This document shows, in pieces, positions 8,086-16,466 of a stretch of 64,000 nucleotides of DNA. The stretch spans positions 1 through 64,000 of the forward strand of contig NZ_JACXAE010000088.1 in assembly GCF_014698965.1 (NCBI RefSeq), written 5' to 3'. The DNA is from Iningainema tapete BLCC-T55. GTDB taxonomy: Bacteria > Cyanobacteriota > Cyanobacteriia > Cyanobacteriales > Nostocaceae. Position numbers and translations under genes: made by a program. Position 1 is the stretch's first letter. Every line of letters starts with the position of its first letter. Under the pieces are notes generated by a model. It searched no databases, had not been told where the DNA came from, and saw only the letters and a list, made by a program, of their open reading frames with translations.

Positions 8086-9306
8086 ATGCAGCAAAACCTA
8101 AAAAACTTTCACACAAAAGTAAGTCCACTGTATCAAAAAATTATCAGTACCATCGAACCACTACCCCTAAAAAATCCAGTTTTAGATACAGCAAGCTTAG
8201 TAGAGCGGAGTCAAATAAAAATAGCAGAAACAGTTACAAAAATATTACGCTTTTTTCGCCAAGGTGAACCAATGAATTGGGATCCTTGGATTTTAAAAGA
8301 TGGGGATATATATCGCCTATTCTACTTGCGAGGGGTAGAAGGAGCAAATCCTTGGTGGGCAACTAGTAAAATCTGTGGTGCTATTTCTAATGATTTACAT
8401 AATTGGCAAGATTTAGGAACTATTTTAGAACCAGATCCTAACAATGACTGGGAATCAGGAAGAATATTAGCAGGTTGTGCTTATAAAGAGAAAGATATAT
8501 ACTACTTGTTTTATTCAGCTGGGGGTAAAGAATTTCCTCACAACAAAAATGAAGCAATTGGGTTAGCAATTTCTCAAGATGGTTTGCACTATTCTCGCTA
8601 TTCTCAAAATTATTTATTAAAAGCAGAAGATGATGACCCTTGGTATGGAAGGAGTAGTTGGACACAACATTATCATTGGCGCGACCCGTATATCTTTAAA
8701 GATGAGAATACTGGCAAATATTACATGTTTATTTGTGCATCCTCAAAAGTATCTGGGAACTTTCAAGGATGTGTTGGTTTAGCTTCTGCTTCGGAAATTT
8801 CCGGTCCTTATAAATTGCTACCGCCAGTTATAGAAGCACCAACCGATACAGCAGAGCATTGGCCTTACTATCATCTGGAAAGACCACAGGTTATATATAA
8901 AGAGGGCAAGTATCACTTATTTTTTTCGTGCTTCAAAATGTTGATGAATCCAAAATGGTTACAACAAGTGAAGCATAAGAGAGTTACAAGTTCGTCACTG
9001 TACTGGTATATATCTGATCATATTACTGGTCCCTATCAACCGATTGATAAAGATGAATGTATTGTCAAAGGTAGTGAAAAAACAGGAATGTATGGCACAA
9101 ATTTTCTTCAAGTGTCCACTAACCCGGATAAATACATTGCTTATGGCTGGTATCATAGATTGCACACGCTAGAAATTTCTCCTACTTTTAGTGTAGTTTG
9201 GAAGAATACTGATTACACACACTCGTCTGGTGACCAACAAAAATCTTATTTAGACAGCTTGATTATTGCACGAAACGTAATAAATTATACCAAAAATTTA
9301 TTATAA
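8086..9306 (+). CDS. Five-bladed propeller glycosidase-like protein (GH32/43/68 type), copy 2
   Basis: A 406-residue relative of the preceding protein with an extra N-terminal segment of about 60 residues. The same three positions are conserved: D66 in NWDPW, D200 in WRDPYIF and E265 in LERPQV, plus repeated blade strands (YRLFYLRG, YYLFYSAGG, YYMFICAS, YHLFFSCF). No signal peptide. The two genes look like an old duplication, since they share blade motifs but have little overall identity. They are followed by a long leader containing a c-di-AMP riboswitch for a glycosyltransferase, so a shared role in soluble sugar metabolism is conceivable but unproven. Confidence 0.75.
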   Translation: MQQNLKNFHTKVSPLYQKIISTIEPLPLKNPVLDTASLVERSQIKIAETVTKILRFFRQGEPMNWDPWILKDGDIYRLFYLRGVEGANPWWATSKICGAISNDLHNWQDLGTILEPDPNNDWESGRILAGCAYKEKDIYYLFYSAGGKEFPHNKNEAIGLAISQDGLHYSRYSQNYLLKAEDDDPWYGRSSWTQHYHWRDPYIFKDENTGKYYMFICASSKVSGNFQGCVGLASASEISGPYKLLPPVIEAPTDTAEHWPYYHLERPQVIYKEGKYHLFFSCFKMLMNPKWLQQVKHKRVTSSSLYWYISDHITGPYQPIDKDECIVKGSEKTGMYGTNFLQVSTNPDKYIAYGWYHRLHTLEISPTFSVVWKNTDYTHSSGDQQKSYLDSLIIARNVINYTKNLL

Positions 9307-9406
9307 ATACACAAAAGTAGTAGGTACTATGCTGTACACATCTAGGTTTTGGTGGGCATTGCCTACAAGTATTTCAAAAATTAAATAGTAGCCCTATATC
9401 TATCTA

Positions 9407-9562
9407 TTGGTAGAAGAAAGGGACGAGGTGCTTTTATATGCTAATTCAAATGACGGAGATCACCATCGAAAGCTAAATCAATTACGGATTGTGCAAAACC
9501 TTGATAATTTAGAGCTTACAGAAGCTAAGCCTTTACCATACAAAAGCACGCAGTTGCGATAA
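9407..9562 (+). pseudogene. Short open frame, possible gene remnant
   Basis: A 51-codon frame opening at a TTG reads LVEERDEVLLYANSNDGDHH and ends NLELTEAKPLPYKSTQLR. It is charged and coil-like, with codon use like a real gene, but has no ATG and no ribosome binding site. It may be the 3' end of a lost gene. I do not recognise it. The rest of 9307-9789 shows no coding signal. Confidence 0.25.
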
Positions 9563-9789
9563 TATTTGCAAAATTTAATCTACCGTAACATAACAACCAT
9601 AATATATTTAAATCTACAAGTCAGAGTTTACAACTATATACCAGATATTGATAATTGTTTTACAGGAAAATAATGCTTGAGCTAATTATGAAAGATGGTT
9701 GAAAGCATTAACCTATATACCTTGCAGAAGTTAGTTGTGAAAAAGATTGACATCTGGTATTTTTACAAGTAGAATCTGGAAAAAGTATA

Positions 9790-9955
9790 AAAGCAGTCTG
9801 CCTAATCCTAAGCTTGTTACCAAAACATAACTATGTTCAAGCATGCTGGGAACGGAGGAACCATATATGGGGCGTATCTCTAATATCTATTAGAGAAGGA
9901 CATCTCTCAGTCCTAGCCCGTCAGCTAACTTCGTCGGCATTGAGGGGAGACTGAA
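9790..9955 (+). promoter_or_regulatory. c-di-AMP riboswitch (ydaO/yuaA class)
   Basis: The conserved blocks of the ydaO/yuaA aptamer are present in order: CTGCCTAATCC at 9798, ACGGAGGAACC at 9852, GGGGCGTATCT at 9869, TAGCCCGTCAGCTAACTTCG at 9914, then GGCATT and a purine-rich GAGGGGAGAC. The first and last blocks (TGCC and GGCA) can pair to close the aptamer. A variable hairpin lies between 9877 and 9912. The aptamer is on the plus strand, about 175 nt upstream of the glycosyltransferase start at 10131, with possible terminator or anti-terminator hairpins between them. In this class ligand binding usually switches expression off. Confidence 0.88.
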
Positions 9956-10057
9956 CGAGCAGCATTCTTAAAAGTAATGTCTTGTTCTCGTCAGTGTCCT
10001 TGGCTGGTTTGTCCGCGCTTCGCTATACCTGCCTTTGATCTAGAAAAAACAATATTG

Positions 10058-10078
10058 AAGACGTTACATTAACGTCTT
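10058..10078 (+). terminator. Hairpin in the riboswitch leader, possible expression platform
   Basis: A perfect 9-bp stem AAGACGTTA/TAACGTCTT with a 3-nt loop is followed by TAAAAATCT. It lies between the aptamer and the start codon and could act as a transcription terminator controlled by the riboswitch, though the following T run is weak. Another pairing candidate is CTGAACGAG (9951-9959) with CTCGTCAG (9988-9995). Confidence 0.45.
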
Positions 10079-10130
10079 TAAAAATCTGGTGTCGGAGGCA
10101 GGAAAACTTGCCTAGAGGTGAAGTAAAACT

Positions 10131-11399
10131 ATGCTCCTGACTCAAAAATATCGTATCGCACTCCTGTCTGTTGATGGTGATCCCGCTGCAGAGATTGGTC
10201 AAGAAGAGGCTGGGGGTCAAAATGTTTATGTGCGTCAAGTCGGCTACGCATTGGCGCAACAAGGTTGGCAAGTGGATATGTTCACTCGCCGGAGTAATCC
10301 TGAGCAAGCAGCCATCATTCAACATAGCCCGAACTGTCGTACTATCAGATTAAAGACTGGACCTGCCGAGTTTATAGGACGAGATGATTTATTTGAATAT
10401 TTACCAGAGTTTATTGCAGAATTCCAAAAATTCCAGCAAAAACAAGGATTTTATTACCCCCTAATTCACACAAATTACTGGTTGTCCTCTTGGGTGGGTA
10501 TGGAACTGAAAAAGCACCAGCCGCTGATTCAGGTGCATACATACCATTCTTTAGGAACAGTCAAATATAGAAGTATCAGCGCTATTCCAGCGATCGCCAC
10601 TCTCAGATTAGCAGTGGAAAAAGCCTGTCTAGAAACTGTAGATCGAGTAGTAGCTACTAGCCCGCAAGAACAAAGTCATATGCGAGGACTTGTCTCTACC
10701 CAAGGAAAAATAGAAGTGATCCCTTGTGGTACAGATATTGAAAAGTTTGGCGGAATTCAACGTTCCGACGCACGACAAAAGCTAGGAATTGCCGCAGATG
10801 CAAAGATGGTTCTCTACGTCGGACGTTTTGATCCACGTAAAGGAATTGAGACACTAGTGCGAGCGATCGCAAAGTCCAATTTACGCGGACGCACTAACCT
10901 ACAGTTAGTGATTGGCGGTGGTAGTCGCCCTGGATGTAGTGATGGAATTGAACGCGATCGCATTGCCGCAATTGTGTCTCAATTAGGACTCTTAAATTGC
11001 ACCACGTTTCCTGGTCGTTTAGATGAGACAGTTCTTCCCTTTTACTATGCTGCTGCTGATGTTTGTGTTGTACCCAGTCATTACGAACCATTTGGCTTAG
11101 TCACCATCGAAGCAATGGCTAGTCAAACTCCGGTCATAGCCAGTGACGTAGGTGGGTTACAGTTTACAGTCGTACCTGAAATTACTGGGTTACTCGTACC
11201 GCCAAAAGATGAAGTAGCTTTTGCAGCTGCAATTGACCGTATTCTCACCAATACAGCATGGCGAGACGAATTAGGACAAGCAGGTAGGCAAAGAGTAGAA
11301 ATCGCCTTCAGTTGGCAGAGTGTCGCATCGCGATTGAGTGTACTCTACACTCAACTGCTATCTCAATCTAGAGCTATGGAGCCGTTTATTGCCGCTTAA
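10131..11399 (+). CDS. Glycosyltransferase family 4, sucrose-phosphate-synthase/MshA-like
   Basis: A 422-residue GT-B enzyme. The N-terminus has LLSVDGDPAAEIGQEEAGGQ followed by NVYVRQVGYAL, the glycine-rich opening shared by sucrose-phosphate synthases, sucrose synthases and MshA-like transferases. The donor-binding half has YVGRFDPRKGIETL near residue 223 and the site HYEPFGLVTIEAMASQTPV near residues 320-338. It is preceded by a GAGGTGAAG ribosome binding site and a c-di-AMP riboswitch. Because c-di-AMP governs osmotic balance in many bacteria, production of a sugar osmolyte is an attractive inference, but substrate specificity cannot be read from the sequence. The small gene at 11442 follows after 42 bp. 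Confidence 0.85.
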   Translation: MLLTQKYRIALLSVDGDPAAEIGQEEAGGQNVYVRQVGYALAQQGWQVDMFTRRSNPEQAAIIQHSPNCRTIRLKTGPAEFIGRDDLFEYLPEFIAEFQKFQQKQGFYYPLIHTNYWLSSWVGMELKKHQPLIQVHTYHSLGTVKYRSISAIPAIATLRLAVEKACLETVDRVVATSPQEQSHMRGLVSTQGKIEVIPCGTDIEKFGGIQRSDARQKLGIAADAKMVLYVGRFDPRKGIETLVRAIAKSNLRGRTNLQLVIGGGSRPGCSDGIERDRIAAIVSQLGLLNCTTFPGRLDETVLPFYYAAADVCVVPSHYEPFGLVTIEAMASQTPVIASDVGGLQFTVVPEITGLLVPPKDEVAFAAAIDRILTNTAWRDELGQAGRQRVEIAFSWQSVASRLSVLYTQLLSQSRAMEPFIAA

Positions 11400-11441
11400 T
11401 CTCAAAACACGAATAACTAAAATCAATCAGGGAGCCAGACT

Positions 11442-11672
11442 ATGTTAAAGATCGGAGATTATGCTCATCATCAAACAACTGGACAGGTTGGTCAAGTTGT
11501 TGCCTATGGACACCAAGTACTGGACGGAGTTTATCAAACCACTCTGACAGTGCGAATGAACGACAACAAGGATCTTATCCGTCGCAGCACATTTATCGAA
11601 GATGTTTACTCGGTATGGGTACTAGCAAATAAAACAGAAATTGCGCAGATACTCTTCCCACAGGCAGCATAA
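11442..11672 (+). CDS. Small hypothetical protein
   Basis: A 76-residue protein starting MLKIGDYAHHQTTGQVGQVV, with beta-rich text (VYQTTLTVRMNDNKDLIRRS) that suggests a small SH3-like or barrel domain. I do not recognise a named family. It has an acceptable GGGAGCC ribosome binding site and follows the riboswitch-controlled glycosyltransferase on the same strand after 42 bp, so it is probably in the same transcript. Confidence 0.6.
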   Translation: MLKIGDYAHHQTTGQVGQVVAYGHQVLDGVYQTTLTVRMNDNKDLIRRSTFIEDVYSVWVLANKTEIAQILFPQAA

Positions 11673-11918
11673 GTGGCTAGATTTTGATTAGAATATAAAA
11701 GTTAGAGGGGCAAATTTCACTCATGGTTTGCCCTTCTTGCTGTGTTTTTACAACTCATCCGTTGAGCAGATTTGAAAATTGAGTAGTACCCTACTAAAGT
11801 CAGAGGAAAGAAAAGTATTCGCGGTATAATATAGATAACAAAAGAAAACACAGTAAAGGAAAAATACGTGTTAATACTGAGAAAAAAATTTCTTTGACGC
11901 TATCAGGAGCGCAACACC

Positions 11919-12590
11919 ATGCAATTTAAAAATCGAAGGTCAGCAGGTCAACATTTGGCTAAAGATTTAGCAGTATATGCTGACAGAGCGGATGTACTGG
12001 TGTTAGCTCTACCGAGGGGTGGTGTACCTGTAGCTTTTGAAGTAGCAAAAGCACTCAATGTTCCTTTAGATGTGTTTGTAGTACGTAAACTGGGTGTTCC
12101 AGGGCGTGAAGAACTGGCAATGGGAGCGATCGCATCAGGAGGGGTGCAGGTATTAAATGACGACATTGTGCGATCAATACCCGATTTTAATCAAGTTATC
12201 ACTCTTGTAGCAGCAAAAGAAACAAAGGAACTAGAGCGAAGAGAAACTCTTTATCGAGGGGATCGCCCCTTTCCCACCATACAGGGACGCATTGTGATTT
12301 TGGTAGATGATGGTTTAGCAACAGGTGCAACTATGCGTGCTGCCGTAGAAGCATTGCGTAATTACCAACCTGCCTCCATTGTGATTGCTGTACCAGTATC
12401 TGCACCAGAAACTTACCAACAACTTCAAGCAAAAGTAGAAGAAATTGTCTGTGCAGTAATACCAAAAAGATTTTACAGTGTTGGTTTGTGGTATGAAGAC
12501 TTTCCACAAACAACAGATGAAGAAGTCCGTAACCTCCTGACAACAGCGGCAAATGGCAGTCAGTCAGCAGTTGGCGGTGAGAAAACTTAA
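11919..12590 (+). CDS. Phosphoribosyltransferase family protein
   Basis: A 223-residue protein with the type I PRTase fold. The PRPP-binding loop is VILVDDGLATGATMRAAVEAL near residues 127-147, preceded by the hydrophobic strand; the N-terminus has ALPRGGVPVAFEVA and the PPi-loop-like VRKLGVPGREELAMGAIA. Proteins of this group are often annotated as predicted phosphoribosyltransferases and are frequently found beside hydrolases or stress genes. The substrate is unknown. It stands alone, with 246 bp before and about 200 bp after it. Confidence 0.85.
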   Translation: MQFKNRRSAGQHLAKDLAVYADRADVLVLALPRGGVPVAFEVAKALNVPLDVFVVRKLGVPGREELAMGAIASGGVQVLNDDIVRSIPDFNQVITLVAAKETKELERRETLYRGDRPFPTIQGRIVILVDDGLATGATMRAAVEALRNYQPASIVIAVPVSAPETYQQLQAKVEEIVCAVIPKRFYSVGLWYEDFPQTTDEEVRNLLTTAANGSQSAVGGEKT

Positions 12591-12791
12591 TTAATTTGTG
12601 TTATTGGGGTGCTTGAGTTTAAATTTTTTGGATGTCACCAAACTATTTCCCGATGAAGGTTATAGTTCAAAACTTTAGACGCTCAAGAAGTTTATTACCA
12701 TCCTAACAGCCCACACGAATAGGGTGCAGGTAATCTTGTGTTACCTTAGTATTAATTGCAAAGCCAACTGTTGAAAAATTGAGAGGAAACC

Positions 12792-13283
12792 ATTATCGTC
12801 ATCCAAAAGCAACTGATTAACTCCCAAATCAAATCACCTCAAGTCTTCTTGATTGATCATGAAAATAACAATCGTGGTCTGATTGATACCCGTGAGGCTC
12901 TACAGCTAGCAGAGAGCGTAGATCTTGACTTAGTTGTAGTCTCCGAAAGCAAAGACGCTCCAGTAGCGAAGATTCTCAACTATGGTAAGCTTCAGTATCA
13001 AAAGAAAAAACGTCAGAACCAGAGTGCTAGATCCACAGTCAAGGAAGTTCGGTTCCGTCCAAACGTGGGTGTAGCTGATTATCAACTACGCATCGATCAA
13101 GCTACCCAGTGGTTGAGTAAAGGCGACTCAGTTAAGTTTGTCATTCGTCTACGAGGTAGAGAAAATCAATATCGAGGTCAAGCGGGAGACATGCTAGATC
13201 GTATTGTCACTGACCTCAGTTCAGTCGGTAAAGTCCAATCGCTTGATAAACGTTCACTAATTGTTCAAGTTAATCCCGCATAA
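12792..13283 (+). CDS. infC: Translation initiation factor IF-3 (paralogue) with AUU start
   Basis: The IF-3 N-domain (INSQIKSPQVFLIDHENNNR), linker rich in Lys and Arg (YQKKKRQNQSARS) and C-domain (VKEVRFRPNV, VKFVIRLRGRENQ) are all present; the whole is 163 residues. No ATG or GTG exists in frame between the upstream stop (12780) and the conserved domain. The TTG at 12849 would cut off the first strand of the N-domain. ATT at 12792, after AGAGGAAA, is the best start and matches the AUU start that IF-3 genes use for autoregulation. The sequence differs from the usual cyanobacterial IF-3 (MPVIEKKRT..), so it is probably a second copy. It converges with the histidine kinase operon. Confidence 0.85.
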   Translation: MIVIQKQLINSQIKSPQVFLIDHENNNRGLIDTREALQLAESVDLDLVVVSESKDAPVAKILNYGKLQYQKKKRQNQSARSTVKEVRFRPNVGVADYQLRIDQATQWLSKGDSVKFVIRLRGRENQYRGQAGDMLDRIVTDLSSVGKVQSLDKRSLIVQVNPA

Positions 13284-13293
13284 ATGAAACACT

Positions 13294-13320
13294 AAAAGCC
13301 TCTAATAATTAGAGGCTTTT
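13294..13320. terminator. Bidirectional terminator
   Basis: A perfect 12-bp inverted repeat AAAAGCCTCTAA/TTAGAGGCTTTT with a 3-nt loop has A and T tracts on both sides. It ends infC on the plus strand and, remarkably, encodes the last codons and stop of the converging kinase gene (stop at 13309-13311). Confidence 0.85.
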
Positions 13321-14433
13321 GGTAAAAGCTGTAGCGTCTTTTATAGTGGGTAACTTGACAACAAAAGTGCTACCTTGGTTGATAGCACTCTCAAAACTAA
13401 TTGTGCCTTTGTGTAACTCGACACATTGCTTAACTATTGCTAGTCCTAAACCCGTACCTTGAATGTGACCGACGTTACCAGCACGTTGAAAAGGTTCAAA
13501 GAGCTTTGCTTGAGATTCTTTTGGAATTCCAATTCCCCAATCTTGTACCTGGAAACAAATAGTATCTTCTTCCCAAAAGAGTGTTAGCGATACTACACCT
13601 CCCTTGGGCGAATATTTAATTGCATTAGAAAGTAAATTGTTGAGCAAATGCCATAATAATTTTTCATCAAGATAGGCAATACTACAGTTACCAAGTCTGA
13701 CAAATCTGATCTGGTATTGCTCGGTAGTACTCAACTGCAAAGCTTCAATCATTTCTGTGCAGAAAGATACTATATCCATTGGTGCAGGATTACACTCAAG
13801 TTTACCAGATTCAGCTTGCCCTAATGTTAGTACGTCGTCTAACAAATATTTCAAGCTATTTGTGGCAGATTCAATCCGCTCAATTTGCTTTTGTTTTTTA
13901 TCTTCTGACATGCGCTCGCCATAGTGTTTTAGCAATTCAGATCCCAGTTTAATTGCTGCTAAGGGATTACGAAACTCATGAACTGCCATACACAAATACT
14001 GAGACTTTAATTGATTTTGAGACTCGGCTTCAGCTAAAGCTTTATGCACTCCGACTTCTGCTTGATGACGAGAGAAGGCAATCTCAATTGTGGTAGCAAG
14101 TGTTCTTTCATCAAATGGCTTTATGACGTACCCAAAAGGGTGTGTAGCTTTCACTCGCTCTAAAGTTGCCCGATCGGCATTAGCAGTTAAGTAAACCACA
14201 GGTACATGGAAGCGAGACTGAATTTCTTGGGAAGCTTCCACACCATCCATCTCACCTGCTAATCGAATATCCATTAATACTAAATCAGGCTGAATCAACT
14301 CCACCTGAACAATTGCTTCTTCCCCAGATGCTACTAAAGCAACAACATTATATCCCAGATATTCCAGAGTTTCTCGCAGATCATCTGCAACTAGCTGTTC
14401 ATCTTCAACAATAATAATTCGCTTCTTTGTCAT
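13309..14433 (-). CDS. Response regulator-histidine kinase hybrid
   Basis: A 374-residue soluble protein: a receiver domain (residues 1-122; acidic pair ED at 10-11, phosphoacceptor D in VLMDIRL at about 55, K in VIKPFDE), then a HisKA dimerisation domain with H in MAVHEFRNPLAAI near 155, and an HATPase domain with the N-box NNLLSNAIKYSP, G1 DWGIGIP and G2 GTGLGLAIV. It likely receives a phosphoryl group from an upstream partner and signals through its own kinase core. Its ATG overlaps the stop of the preceding gene by four bases (ATGA), so translation is coupled. It is the last gene of the phytochrome operon. Confidence 0.92.
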   Translation of the reverse strand: MTKKRIIIVEDEQLVADDLRETLEYLGYNVVALVASGEEAIVQVELIQPDLVLMDIRLAGEMDGVEASQEIQSRFHVPVVYLTANADRATLERVKATHPFGYVIKPFDERTLATTIEIAFSRHQAEVGVHKALAEAESQNQLKSQYLCMAVHEFRNPLAAIKLGSELLKHYGERMSEDKKQKQIERIESATNSLKYLLDDVLTLGQAESGKLECNPAPMDIVSFCTEMIEALQLSTTEQYQIRFVRLGNCSIAYLDEKLLWHLLNNLLSNAIKYSPKGGVVSLTLFWEEDTICFQVQDWGIGIPKESQAKLFEPFQRAGNVGHIQGTGLGLAIVKQCVELHKGTISFESAINQGSTFVVKLPTIKDATAFTKSL

Positions 14434-16463
14434 ATTTTTTCAGCATTTAATTTACTTGTTAAGGCTGTCTCCGGACTCCTGTCTCCTAGAAAAAAACTAA
14501 TGTGAAAGGTAGTACCGTTACTACAGTCAAGGTAAATATTCCCATGAAGTTGTTTAGTTAAATTACGTACAATTCTTAAACCTAGAGAGTTGCTATTTTG
14601 CCAATCTAAAGTTTCTGGGATGCCAATACCGCTGTCACTAACTGTTAGAGTAACAGTATTGTTTACAGTTGATTCCAGGAAAATGTTAATCTCGCCTTTG
14701 TATCCTGTGGGAAAAGCATATTTAAGAGAATTGGAGACAAGTTCGTTGATAATTAATCCACAGGGAATGGCAGTATCAAGGGTGAGTTTAAGTCCATTAG
14801 TTTTAATGTTGAGTGTAATTACCCGGCTGACTCCATAGCAACGAAACAAGTTGTCAGTCAAACTACAAATGTATTCGCTAAAATCTATTTGAGATAAATC
14901 CGGAGACTGGTAAAGTTGTTCGTGAATCAAAGCCATTGATTGCACTCGATTTTGAGATTCTTGAAACAAAATCAAAGTGGCTTCATTTAGGGAACGTCTA
15001 GACTGCATTCTTAGTAAGCTAGAGATGATTTGCAAGTTGTTTTTCACACGATGGTGAATTTCTTTAAGCAAGGTTTCTTTTTCTTCGAGCGATCGCCTGA
15101 TTTGTTCCATCGTTTTTTTGCGTTCGCTAATATCGGTAACTCGTACCAACTGCATAGCTCTACTAGCAACACTGATTTGCTTAACAGCTAAGTTTCCCCA
15201 GAAGCAATTACCTTTGCGGCTTTGATACTCAATTTCTCGACTCCAAAAGCCATGTGTATTGATTTCGTCTGTGAGTTCTTCTAACTCTTGGTTCGTCAAT
15301 TGATGACGATGCAATATTTGCCCATTAATATCGAGCAGTTCCTCTTTACTTGATGCTTCAAACAACTCCACTGCACGGCGGTTGCAATCAATTGTCAACA
15401 GTGAGTCAGCATCTACCAAAAAAATGGCATCTGCGGATTCATTAAAGATCGCTTCTCGCTCGTGAACTTTAGCTTCTAAGCGTGCATTGAGAGTTTGTAA
15501 ATTTTGGTAGAGTTCTGCTTGTTGGATGGCGATCGCCAGTTGTACGGAAAGTTGATCTAACAAATCTATTTCTGATTTTTGCCATTGACGTGGTGTAGAA
15601 CATTGGTGAACGATCAGTAAACCCCAAAGAGGGTTTTCAATATCGCAACTCACATCACCTGGCTCTGATTGCCCAGAGCAGGAAACAATTGGCACAATTA
15701 AATGTGCTACAAGCTGAAATTTTTCCAATTGTTGGATTTCACATTGAGAAAGTCCAGCTTTGTAAATATTGTCAACTACACACCGCCTACATTGGCTGTG
15801 TTCTCTGCCAGTGTGGTCGCATAAAAACGTATCTTGAAGTTGGACATTAAGAAAACTCTTCCATCCCGGCAGTACAGATTCCGCGACAATCGTGCCACTC
15901 ATATCAGGGTGAAAGTGGTATACAAGTATGCGATCTGACTTGAGGAAACTACGTATTTCATCTACTGCCGTATTTAAGACGGTATCCAAACTTAAAGATT
16001 TACGAATGCGTAAGGCGATCGCCCCAATTAACCTTTGCTGTTCCTGCTGTTGTTCTAGCTGCTGCATCAGGCGCACCCTTTCCATTACAGTATGGCAGGC
16101 GCGGTTCAGAGCTTCTAAGCTTAACCTTCCCTTCACCAGATAATCCAGCGCACCGTTTTTCATTGCTTGAACTGCGACGGTTTCGTCCCCCTGTCCAGAC
16201 ATCATTACCACAGGTAGATAATTTTTACCAGTTTGCACTTTTAATTCTTCTAAAAACTCTAGTCCACTAGCATCTGGTAAGAAAAAATCTAATAGAATTA
16301 GATCCGGCATAGTCTGCTGACAGCACTGTAGCGCTTCGTGTGCTTCTTCAAACTCGACAATTTCATAATCGTATTGGGTATTACGCTCGAGAAAGCGACG
16401 ATATACCATTCTGTCTTCCGGCGAGTCATCAATGATAAAAATTGTGCGTTGACTTTCTTTCAT
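14430..16463 (-). CDS. Receiver-GAF-PAS histidine kinase (HisKA_2 type)
   Basis: A 677-residue multidomain protein: receiver (residues 1-130, IFIIDDSPEDRMVYRRFLER, acceptor D in LILLDFFLP), GAF (about 150-320), PAS (about 330-450; FNESADAIFLVDADSLLTID) and a HisKA_2 kinase with EIHHRVKNNLQIISSLLRMQ near residue 470, followed by an HATPase domain (GLIINELVSNSLKYAFP, DSGIGIP). The GAF domain has several Cys residues but not a clear cyanobacteriochrome DXCF signature. The start lies 3 bp after the preceding response regulator gene. It is part of a four-gene light-signalling operon. Confidence 0.92.
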   Translation of the reverse strand: MKESQRTIFIIDDSPEDRMVYRRFLERNTQYDYEIVEFEEAHEALQCCQQTMPDLILLDFFLPDASGLEFLEELKVQTGKNYLPVVMMSGQGDETVAVQAMKNGALDYLVKGRLSLEALNRACHTVMERVRLMQQLEQQQEQQRLIGAIALRIRKSLSLDTVLNTAVDEIRSFLKSDRILVYHFHPDMSGTIVAESVLPGWKSFLNVQLQDTFLCDHTGREHSQCRRCVVDNIYKAGLSQCEIQQLEKFQLVAHLIVPIVSCSGQSEPGDVSCDIENPLWGLLIVHQCSTPRQWQKSEIDLLDQLSVQLAIAIQQAELYQNLQTLNARLEAKVHEREAIFNESADAIFLVDADSLLTIDCNRRAVELFEASSKEELLDINGQILHRHQLTNQELEELTDEINTHGFWSREIEYQSRKGNCFWGNLAVKQISVASRAMQLVRVTDISERKKTMEQIRRSLEEKETLLKEIHHRVKNNLQIISSLLRMQSRRSLNEATLILFQESQNRVQSMALIHEQLYQSPDLSQIDFSEYICSLTDNLFRCYGVSRVITLNIKTNGLKLTLDTAIPCGLIINELVSNSLKYAFPTGYKGEINIFLESTVNNTVTLTVSDSGIGIPETLDWQNSNSLGLRIVRNLTKQLHGNIYLDCSNGTTFHISFFLGDRSPETALTSKLNAEKI

Positions 16464-16466
16464 AGA

